Origin: Deltaproteobacteria bacterium | GTDB taxonomy: Bacteria > Desulfobacterota > Desulfobacteria > Desulfobacterales > SURF-15 | Direction: 5' to 3' | DNA: 14,250 nucleotides | NCBI GenBank assembly: GCA_024644775.1 | Contig: JAHEHB010000032.1 | Coordinates: 7,497 to 21,746 of the forward strand | In this document: piece by piece, positions 1 through 6,755 of the stretch | How positions within the stretch are numbered: the first letter of the stretch is position 1 | Layout: each line of letters opens with the position of its first letter | Translations under genes and position numbers: made by a program | Notes under the pieces: model-generated | The model's database searches: none | What the model was told of the DNA's origin: nothing | The model's input: only the letters and a program-made list of their open reading frames with translations

Positions 1-1368
<1,368 letters not shown>

Positions 1369-1425
1369 CTATTCAATAATCAAACGGAAATATTCAATCA
1401 TTTGAAGATAGGAAAAATAGCCTGA

Positions 1426-1446
1426 TAGTCCGCCTTCGGCGGATTG
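1426..1446 (+). terminator. GC-rich hairpin after acs, possible terminator
   Basis: TCCGCC (1429-1434) and GGCGGA (1438-1443) form a perfect 6-bp stem with a three-base loop. Three more pairs are possible outside it if G-U pairs are allowed. It is the only strong structure in the 144-base gap between acs and the kinase gene. No U-run follows it (ATTGCC comes next), so it is not a standard intrinsic terminator. It could slow polymerase, protect the 3' end of the acs mRNA, or be a copy of a small dispersed palindrome. I see no convincing promoter in the rest of the gap. Confidence 0.35.
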
Positions 1447-1512
1447 CCACAAAATACATAAAAGTAATTTCTAAGCGACTAAAGAATTATTATAGCAACA
1501 AAGGAGGACTGC

Positions 1513-2124
1513 ATGTCGGTTATCACGATCTCCAGGCAATTTGGAGCAGGCGGAAAAACATTGGGAGAAATGATATCGAAAAAACTCGAATATACGTTTG
1601 TCGACAATGAGATTATTCAAATGGTTGCAAAAAAAGCGAAAGTATCCACCAATTGGGTCGAATCCATTGAAAAGGAAGCGGGTGGCAAGCTGTTGAAGTT
1701 TATGTCCGGATTGGTGCGAAAAAATTTTATAGAACGGATTCTTGATAACGAACGTGGATACATTGATGAAGAAATATATGTCGATTTGCTTCATAAGATC
1801 ATCAACCAAATCGAAGAGGAAGGAAATGCTGTAATACTCGGCCGAGGGGGACAATATATACTCAGGGATCATCAAGAGGTTTTCCATGTACTTCTAATTG
1901 CCGATATAGCCGATCGGATCCGTTTTATGGAAGAACACTATGAATTGTCCGAAACCCAAGCGGTGAATTCCGTGAATCGGGAGGATAAGAGACGGGTCAA
2001 TCTATACCGAAAATTCGGCAAAGAAAACTATGATCATCCGGATCTCTATCACCTCGTCCTCAACATGAGTAAACTCGATTTAGAATATGCATGTGAGCTT
2101 GTGTGTGAACTAGTGAATGACTAA
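1513..2124 (+). CDS. Cytidylate-kinase-like P-loop protein
   Basis: This 203-residue protein belongs to the cytidylate-kinase-like family, a branch of the nucleoside monophosphate kinase P-loop fold. The N-terminal ISRQFGAGGKT (residues 6-16) holds the phosphate-binding loop, with K15 and T16 as nucleotide-binding residues. A middle RGGQYIL segment and a late arginine-rich NREDKRRVNLYRKFGKENYDHP segment match the lid region of these kinases. The start is well supported: AAGGAGG at 1501-1507 sits five bases before the ATG. True CMP kinases (Cmk) are usually about 220 residues and carry an NMP-binding insert I cannot identify here, so the real substrate is unknown and I give no symbol. The last 8 bases overlap the next gene, which suggests coupled translation with the radical SAM protein. 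Family assignment is fairly sure; the reaction is not. Confidence 0.85.
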   Translation: MSVITISRQFGAGGKTLGEMISKKLEYTFVDNEIIQMVAKKAKVSTNWVESIEKEAGGKLLKFMSGLVRKNFIERILDNERGYIDEEIYVDLLHKIINQIEEEGNAVILGRGGQYILRDHQEVFHVLLIADIADRIRFMEEHYELSETQAVNSVNREDKRRVNLYRKFGKENYDHPDLYHLVLNMSKLDLEYACELVCELVND

Positions 2125-3235
2125 TATTTTGTCACCACGTAAACTAGTTATCGATGTTCAAGTTGTCGGTTTACCGATCGTAAATACCATCCGATCTCGC
2201 CTAAATATCGCTACAGAGGTCGTTGAGAGCGCCACAGAGATATACCAGCAGGTCCGTTCTGCAGAAGATCCCGTACAAACAGGAAAAGAAATTCTTTTTC
2301 TTACCAAAAACAAAGGCGCTTTTATCCGTAATTGTCCCGGTACCCGCTCATATACCTGCTGTGGCTATCAGATTCTGCATATTGGAACATTCTGCAATTT
2401 GGACTGCTCATACTGTATTTTACAGTCATACTTTCATCCGCCGATTCTTCAGCATTACGTGAACTATGACGTTCTGTTTTCGGATTTGGAAAAATGTTTT
2501 GGCGAAAATCGCATTCAAAGAATTGGAACCGGTGAATTTACCGACAGCTTGATTTGGGAACCGTGGACGACACTCTCACATGAATTGATTGATCGGTTCT
2601 CCAACCAATCGCGTGCTGTATTGGAGTTAAAAACAAAAACGACGAACATCGAAGGACTCGAAAAAAATTGCCACAATCAGAAAACCATCACAGCCTGGTC
2701 CGTAAATACGGACCGTATCATTCACACCGAGGAGTGTCATACGGCTTCATTGAAGGAAAGACTTGTGGCGGCTGCAACGTGTGAGACATGGGGATATCCA
2801 CTCGCATTTCACTTCGACCCAATGGTAATCTACGACGGATGCAAAGCGGATTATATAAAGGTTGTCGATCAACTTTTTTCGTCTGTTTCACCGGATCGCA
2901 TCGCATGGATAAGCCTCGGTACGTTTCGATTCATCCCGTCTTTAAAGTCGATCATTCAAAAACGGTTTCCAAGCTCTACAATTCCTTACGGTGAATTTAT
3001 CCCCGGAAAAGATGGGAAGATGCGCTACTTTAAGCCCTTGCGTGTCGATTTATATCGTACGGTAATATCACGCATAAGGAGATGGGCTCCCGATGTATTG
3101 GTATATCTCTGCATGGAAGACAATGACATATGGACAAAAACGGTGGGCTTCGATCCCTCGGAGGCAGGCGGATTACCGGAAATTCTGGATCAACGAGCCG
3201 CCAAGGTTTGTGGATTAAAAACTAAATATTTGTAG
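2117..3235 (+). CDS. Spore-photoproduct-lyase-like radical SAM protein
   Basis: This 372-residue radical SAM enzyme binds a [4Fe-4S] cluster through CNLDCSYC (C93, C97, C100) and should cleave S-adenosylmethionine reductively. The YCILQ after the last cysteine and the upstream CPGT...CCGYQIL block (C73, C81, C82) are typical of the SPL-like family, related to the spore DNA repair enzyme SplB (about 340 residues). As I align it from memory, the hydrogen-donor cysteine of Bacillus SplB (Cys141) falls at GTGE (137-140), where an acidic residue stands instead. Classical spore-photoproduct repair is therefore doubtful, and nothing else suggests a spore former. The ATG lies inside the end of the kinase gene, 8 bases before that gene's last base, with no clear ribosome binding site of its own, which fits translational coupling. 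The substrate is unknown: DNA or nucleotide repair is possible, as is another radical modification. Family placement is confident. Confidence 0.88.
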   Translation: MTNILSPRKLVIDVQVVGLPIVNTIRSRLNIATEVVESATEIYQQVRSAEDPVQTGKEILFLTKNKGAFIRNCPGTRSYTCCGYQILHIGTFCNLDCSYCILQSYFHPPILQHYVNYDVLFSDLEKCFGENRIQRIGTGEFTDSLIWEPWTTLSHELIDRFSNQSRAVLELKTKTTNIEGLEKNCHNQKTITAWSVNTDRIIHTEECHTASLKERLVAAATCETWGYPLAFHFDPMVIYDGCKADYIKVVDQLFSSVSPDRIAWISLGTFRFIPSLKSIIQKRFPSSTIPYGEFIPGKDGKMRYFKPLRVDLYRTVISRIRRWAPDVLVYLCMEDNDIWTKTVGFDPSEAGGLPEILDQRAAKVCGLKTKYL

Positions 3236-3263
3236 CTGATTAAGTAATTTGGACCCACCACAC

Positions 3264-3291
3264 GGGTGTCACAAAGTTGACAATGACACCC
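3264..3291. promoter_or_regulatory. Compound dyad with TGTCA/TGACA half-sites
   Basis: GGGTGTCA (3264-3271) is perfectly complementary to TGACACCC (3284-3291) across 12 bases. A third half-site, TGACA at 3278-3282, makes an overlapping dyad TGTCA-N6-TGACA. Repeated half-sites suit an activator that binds as a multimer. The centre lies about 180 bases upstream of the start predicted from the sigma-54-like element, within the range usual for enhancer sites. It could instead be a stem at the 3' end of the radical SAM transcript, although no U-run follows. Confidence 0.35.
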
Positions 3292-3374
3292 CCCGACGTC
3301 AATAATCCGTTAACATCCCCAAACCCCATGTTATCCCGCCTTTCTTTTCTATTCCCGTAACCGTTGCTAACTGT

Positions 3375-3414
3375 AATATTTTTCGCATAATTTTAAATGA
3401 TTATGAAAAATATT
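3375..3414. repeat. AT-rich interrupted inverted repeat
   Basis: AATATTTTTC (3375-3384) pairs with GAAAAATATT (3405-3414) over 10 bases without mismatch. Inside these arms, ATAAT (3387-3391) pairs with ATTAT (3400-3404), leaving a two-base bulge (GC, 3385-3386) and an 8-base loop. That gives 15 pairs in all. It ends 20 bases before the -24 GG of the promoter candidate. It may be a regulator site, a DNA-bending element, or a terminator-like stem of AT pairs only. Confidence 0.45.
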
Positions 3415-3433
3415 TCAACCTATGAACAATAAA

Positions 3434-3448
3434 TGGTATGTAAATTGC
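3434..3448 (+). promoter_or_regulatory. Candidate sigma-54 (-24/-12) promoter
   Basis: TGGTATG (3434-3440), four spacer bases and TTGC (3445-3448) match the RpoN consensus TGGCACG-N4-TTGC at 9 of 11 fixed positions. The GG (3435-3436) and GC (3447-3448) are exactly 10 bases apart, the invariant spacing. Transcription would begin near 3460, leaving a leader of about 110 bases before the GGDEF gene. Two inverted repeats upstream could be activator sites. No comparably good sigma-70 promoter was found in the gap. This is a match by eye and single matches occur by chance. Confidence 0.5.
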
Positions 3449-3573
3449 GTTCCTTTTTTACGAAATCGATACATTGAAACGATTTTAATTTTTATCAGTA
3501 CCCCGTAGATAAATTTAGATAAAGTTAGTTCTTATTAATTTATAATTTTTAATTTAAATTGCTTTTGTTTCTG

Positions 3574-5028
3574 ATGATAAAATTGCGAACGATAAAAACC
3601 GATTATTCTTTCAACGATCATTCATTGTTTTTCGGATTCGGGTTTAAAATCTGGAACAAGCTACGTCTTCTTACCGAAAGAACGTTGAGACTGGCAAGAT
3701 CGAAGATAGAAATACGACTCACCCTCGGATACTTGCCTTTAGTAGTAGCGGTCGTGTGCATATCTTTTATTTCATTGAAAAATCTCAGTACTGTTAACAA
3801 AATAAACAAAAACATCATTGAGAGGGATATGGTTTTGTTGGATGCGGTCGATAAAATGGCGGACCATATTCTATCCCAGGAATCGTATGGTCGACGTTAC
3901 GCGATTCTTGGCAACTATGAAATGATCAACCTTTTTTGGAAACACAGCAAGGCATACGATAATGAATTGGCTCGTATTGGGAATCTTGGAATCAAAGAAG
4001 CGTTGCTGAATTATTTACTAAATGAGATCGATCTTTTGCATCGCGAATATAACGATCTATATCGAAATGTTTTGGTTGAATCTGAAAATACAAACTTAGA
4101 GGTCTTAAACAAACATGATAATAAAATTAGGGCCATTCTAAAACAGATTGTGACAATGGTTAAAAAAATAGAATTGGAGACAAGAGCCAAGCAATGGATA
4201 GACATGAAAGAATCCAGGGAAAATACCAATCACACCTATCGCATTACAACCCTATTGTTGTGTCTCGGCATTCTGTTTGGCTTTGCAAACGGTCTTTTTA
4301 TTATTCGTAATATCATCAGAACGATACGCAAACTGAAGCTTGCGACCCAGGATATTTCACAAGGAAAATTTAATCACATATTTGACGAAACAGAACCGGA
4401 CGTATTGGGAGGACTCTTTAAAGATTTTACATTGATGTCACAAAATTTAGCGACAATGGACCAAGAGTCTCTGGAGTCAAATCCTTTGACCCATCTCCCA
4501 GGGGGAAACAGAATCGATAATATACTCAAAACCAAATTGAAAAACGAAGAATCAATCGCATTCTGTTTGATAGATTTGGATAATTTTAAATCATACAATG
4601 ACAGGTACGGATACGCGAGAGGCAATGAGGTAATTAAAGCGACTTGCGGAATAATACAAAAGGCTGTGTTAGAATATGGTTCGAAAAATGATTTTGTCGG
4701 ACACATCGGTGGAGATGATTTTGCCATTTTATCGACACCCGGCAGGCATATCAACATCTGTCAGAGGATTATAAAAGACTTTGACCGCATGATCACAAAA
4801 TTCTACAGCCCCAAAGATATTGCCAATGGTTATATTGTTTCAAAATCACGGCAGGGATACAAAATGCGATTTCCAATAATGACGATTTCCATTGCCGCCG
4901 TCATAAACGAAAAAAATGTAGAGATGAATCATATAAAAATTGCAGAGATCGCAGCGGAATTAAAAGAACACGCAAAGTCGTTCGCGGGCAGTATTCTCAT
5001 TAAAGATCGCAGGGAAGAAATTGAATAA
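3574..5028 (+). CDS. Membrane GGDEF receptor with HAMP (putative diguanylate cyclase)
   Basis: This inner-membrane signalling protein is expected to make c-di-GMP from two GTP. Counting from the ATG at 3574 (484 residues), it has TM1 at about 49-68, a helical periplasmic domain of about 150 residues, TM2 at about 224-244, HAMP at about 245-297 and GGDEF at about 299-475. The cyclase has LTHLPGGNRI, the metal-binding segment DLDNFKSYNDRYG and signature GGDDF (379-383) instead of GGDEF. The inhibitory I-site RxxD is degenerate (SKND, 370-373), so feedback by c-di-GMP is probably lost. The periplasmic DKMADHILSQESYGRRYAIL segment and the HAMP resemble QseE/GlrK-type sensor kinases as I recall them, but no kinase follows. 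The start is uncertain: a TTG at 3559 is possible and neither has a clear ribosome binding site. The stop overlaps the lipoprotein gene by 8 bases. GGDDF activity is unproven. Confidence 0.85.
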   Translation: MIKLRTIKTDYSFNDHSLFFGFGFKIWNKLRLLTERTLRLARSKIEIRLTLGYLPLVVAVVCISFISLKNLSTVNKINKNIIERDMVLLDAVDKMADHILSQESYGRRYAILGNYEMINLFWKHSKAYDNELARIGNLGIKEALLNYLLNEIDLLHREYNDLYRNVLVESENTNLEVLNKHDNKIRAILKQIVTMVKKIELETRAKQWIDMKESRENTNHTYRITTLLLCLGILFGFANGLFIIRNIIRTIRKLKLATQDISQGKFNHIFDETEPDVLGGLFKDFTLMSQNLATMDQESLESNPLTHLPGGNRIDNILKTKLKNEESIAFCLIDLDNFKSYNDRYGYARGNEVIKATCGIIQKAVLEYGSKNDFVGHIGGDDFAILSTPGRHINICQRIIKDFDRMITKFYSPKDIANGYIVSKSRQGYKMRFPIMTISIAAVINEKNVEMNHIKIAEIAAELKEHAKSFAGSILIKDRREEIE

Positions 5029-5629
5029 ACCATATGGAGCATTTCATTTTCCAATAGATATTCGGAAGGGTTTTTTCTCTCTGTTGATCGGCGGTATATT
5101 TTTGTCGGGCTGCGCCCTGAACAATACCAGCCTACAAAAACGGGCGTCCTATCCACTGACGCATGCCACAGAAAATATAGCAGATGAAATTGCTCTGCTG
5201 GAAGAATCGGCCGTCAAGGCGGCGGAACCTCAATTAAAATCAAAAACCTTACTGAAATTGGCAATTCTTTATTCTCATCCTAAAAATCCGAAACCGAATT
5301 ATGCGGATTCGCTGAGTAAATTGCAGGAATATCTCTCGATGGCTCCTGGAGATAAACAAAATAGCGATCATTATTATCTTTTGTCACTTTTAAAAAAAAT
5401 CCAGAAATTAAGTATGGAAAATGAAGCGTCAACCAAGGTATACAAAGAGAAAAGTAACAAATTAAAAAAAACGACGTATCAAAAAATAAAAGAGTTAAAA
5501 GACGAAAATAAAACTCTAAAAAATAAACAATTGATTTTGATACAACAAATAACGCGTCTAACAGATACAATCAAAGAAATTGAAAATCTTGATACGCGAA
5601 TAGAAGAAACGAGGCGGTTTCTGCACTAG
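5021..5629 (+). CDS. Coiled-coil lipoprotein, QseG-like in layout
   Basis: This 202-residue protein has a lipoprotein signal peptide: basic R15-K16, a hydrophobic stretch at 17-28 and the lipobox LSGC with lipidated C31. Residue +2 is alanine, not aspartate, which by the enterobacterial Lol rule favours the outer membrane. Residues about 70-125 look helical and TPR-like, and about 140-199 are a charged coiled coil ending in IKEIENLDTRIEETRRF. That ending and the overall plan recall QseG/YfhG, the lipoprotein encoded between the QseE kinase and QseF regulator in enterobacteria. The likeness is remembered, not computed. The TTG start at 5021 is supported by AGGGAAG at 5011-5017; no ATG is available nearby. 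Overlapping the GGDEF gene by 8 bases implies coupled translation, so it may tune the periplasmic domain of that receptor. The gene is very A-rich. Lipoprotein status is firm; the QseG link is tentative. Confidence 0.8.
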   Translation: MNKPYGAFHFPIDIRKGFFSLLIGGIFLSGCALNNTSLQKRASYPLTHATENIADEIALLEESAVKAAEPQLKSKTLLKLAILYSHPKNPKPNYADSLSKLQEYLSMAPGDKQNSDHYYLLSLLKKIQKLSMENEASTKVYKEKSNKLKKTTYQKIKELKDENKTLKNKQLILIQQITRLTDTIKEIENLDTRIEETRRFLH

Positions 5630-5659
5630 GTTAAGTTGTACTAATTTCATTGGGAATAG

Positions 5660-5836
5660 GGATTTCCAGAAAATAGAGCTGCAGACTTCTATTATTGGTG
5701 GCCACCTAACAATAAGAAACCAAATGTGGTAAGATTAAACATATTAAATCAAGATAAACACAGTGCATCTCAAATTATCAAAAAGGGCTATATAGAGACA
5801 AAACTGAATCCTTCCGATTGCACAAAAAGTAATTGA
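5660..5836 (+). other. Unexplained open stretch, possible small gene or remnant
   Basis: Between the lipoprotein and nuclease genes one frame stays open for 58 codons after a TAG at 5657-5659 and ends in TGA at 5834-5836, in sequence rich in A and T. The implied peptide has a protein-like mix, including FYYWWPP near its start and KKGYIETKLNPSD near its end. It has no ATG. The only usual start is a GTG at 5726, which would give 36 residues with no good ribosome binding site. It could be the remnant of a decayed gene, a small unannotated gene, or chance. A 10-base palindrome GGTGGCCACC lies inside it at 5697-5706. I do not recognise it. Confidence 0.15.
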
Positions 5837-5843
5837 AGAAAGT

Positions 5844-6527
5844 TTGAAACGGCTTTGTGGATTTCTTATGAGGATACCGAAAATCATCTCAAACCACATT
5901 TTAGCGACAATAACGATTTTTATTATTTGTACTGAGCAGACGGTTGCAGATACTTGGGTTACGGTTCGATGGGTGGATGATGGAGATACGGTTGTATTGA
6001 GTGACGATAGACGCGTCCGTTATATCGGCATCAATGCGCCTGAGATTGCACATGGGACGCAAAAAGCAGAACCTTACGGCAATGCAGCCAAAAATTTCAA
6101 TAAACAACTTGTTTTTAAGAAAAAGGTGCGTCTCCAGCACGGGAGCGAACGAATGGACCGTCACGGGCGCCATCTGGCCTATGTGTTCCTTGGAAACAGG
6201 CTTTTTGTAAATAGAGAATTGATCCGGAAGGGATATGCCTACTATTTACCTCAAAAAAAACGTATGCGATACGCCAAAGAATTATTACGGGTTCAGCGAG
6301 AAGTCATGTCTGCAAGGCGGGGTATTTGGAAAAGCTGGCAGGAGAAGGGAAGATATCGAGGTTACATAGGGAATCGATTATCTAAACGGTTTCATTTAAG
6401 AACGTGTATGTTTGGAAAACAGATTGCAAAGAAAAATCGTATCTTTTTTTCTACCAGATGGGAAGCATTCTGGGAGGGGTATGCGCCCGGTAAGAAATGT
6501 TTGAAAGTTTATTGGAAGGTGGAGTAG
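5844..6527 (+). CDS. Exported thermonuclease-family (SNase-type) nuclease
   Basis: A 227-residue nuclease of the staphylococcal nuclease family, expected to cut DNA or RNA with calcium outside the cytoplasm. Residues about 10-35 form a signal peptide, with likely cleavage near VA-D (35-36). The SNase core has the metal aspartate in DDGDTV (D48), the catalytic R59 and E67 in RVRYIGINAPE, and R109 in DRHGRHLAYV, matching Arg35, Glu43 and Arg87 of the Staphylococcus enzyme. After the core, residues 174-219 (GN...S..FH...C...GY...C, with H184, C188, C219) form a small His/Cys module of the Ada-zinc-binding type often found at the end of bacterial SNases. The TTG start at 5844 is a choice: ATG at 5868 gives a shorter but still good signal peptide, and neither has a strong ribosome binding site. 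It stands alone, converging on the EF-G-like gene. Active residues are intact. Confidence 0.87.
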   Translation: MKRLCGFLMRIPKIISNHILATITIFIICTEQTVADTWVTVRWVDDGDTVVLSDDRRVRYIGINAPEIAHGTQKAEPYGNAAKNFNKQLVFKKKVRLQHGSERMDRHGRHLAYVFLGNRLFVNRELIRKGYAYYLPQKKRMRYAKELLRVQREVMSARRGIWKSWQEKGRYRGYIGNRLSKRFHLRTCMFGKQIAKKNRIFFSTRWEAFWEGYAPGKKCLKVYWKVE

Positions 6528-6552
6528 GGAATGGGGTTGATTCTTATAAGCG

Positions 6553-6707
6553 CTAAGTTGTTTTTGTCCAGCTGGGACTAAAAAAAATGAACATCGAACG
6601 TTGAATGGGAAAAAAAACAACTTAGGCAGAATCAGAGATGGTTAAAACTTTATTCGATGTTCAACGTTAGATGTTCGATGTTCGATGTTCAGTCTGTTTC
6701 GATGTTA
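6553..6707. repeat. Nested inverted repeats and GATGTTC tandem repeat
   Basis: This gap between two convergent genes is highly structured. CTAAGTTGTTTTT (6553-6565) is the exact inverse of 6613-6625 (13 bp). GAACATCGAACGTTGAA (6589-6605) is the inverse of 6660-6676 with one mismatch in 17. The heptamer GATGTTC then occurs three times in tandem at 6670-6690, with a further copy at 6656-6662 and a variant at 6701-6707. A spurious reading frame starting MFNVRCSMFDV is produced by it. I recall similar GAACATCGAAC-type repeats scattered between genes in deltaproteobacterial genomes, but cannot check that here. It may act as a two-way transcription end or be a non-autonomous dispersed element. The rest of 6528-6755 shows nothing else. 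Confidence 0.7.
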
Positions 6708-6755
6708 GACCTTCATCTTTCAAACCAACCCCGTCTGTTTGCTTACGTATTCTCT

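Larger units (their letters stand above)
3236..3573. other. AT-rich intergenic region with dyads and a sigma-54-like site
   Basis: These 338 bases contain no credible gene. From left to right there is a GC-rich dyad at 3264-3291, a pyrimidine-rich stretch around 3310-3365, an AT-rich inverted repeat at 3375-3414, a -24/-12 element at 3434-3448, and an AT-rich leader running to the next gene. The gap separates the kinase/radical SAM pair from the GGDEF/lipoprotein pair, so it should hold the control region of the second pair. No U-tract terminator is evident after the radical SAM gene. Confidence 0.6.

Noticed and set aside
1501..1512. Riboswitch or leader RNA before the kinase gene
   Set aside because: Only an ordinary ribosome binding site and one short hairpin are present; no conserved aptamer features were seen.
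1471..1887. Antisense frame of 138 codons opposite the kinase gene
   Set aside because: The opposite strand has a clear family match and a strong ribosome binding site; the antisense peptide resembles no family.
3474..3502. TTGAAA as a sigma-70 -35 box before the GGDEF gene
   Set aside because: No acceptable -10 hexamer lies 16-18 bases downstream.
4374..4757. Antisense frame of 127 codons opposite the GGDEF domain
   Set aside because: It mirrors conserved GGDEF codons and has no start signal or family features.
6561..6587. GTCC/GGAC hairpin flanked by T and A runs as a terminator
   Set aside because: The runs lie on the wrong side for a U-tract in either direction, and the same bases pair better in the longer inverted repeat.
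6656..6707. GATGTTC repeats as a CRISPR array
   Set aside because: Repeats are 7 bases and directly adjacent, with no spacers and no cas genes.
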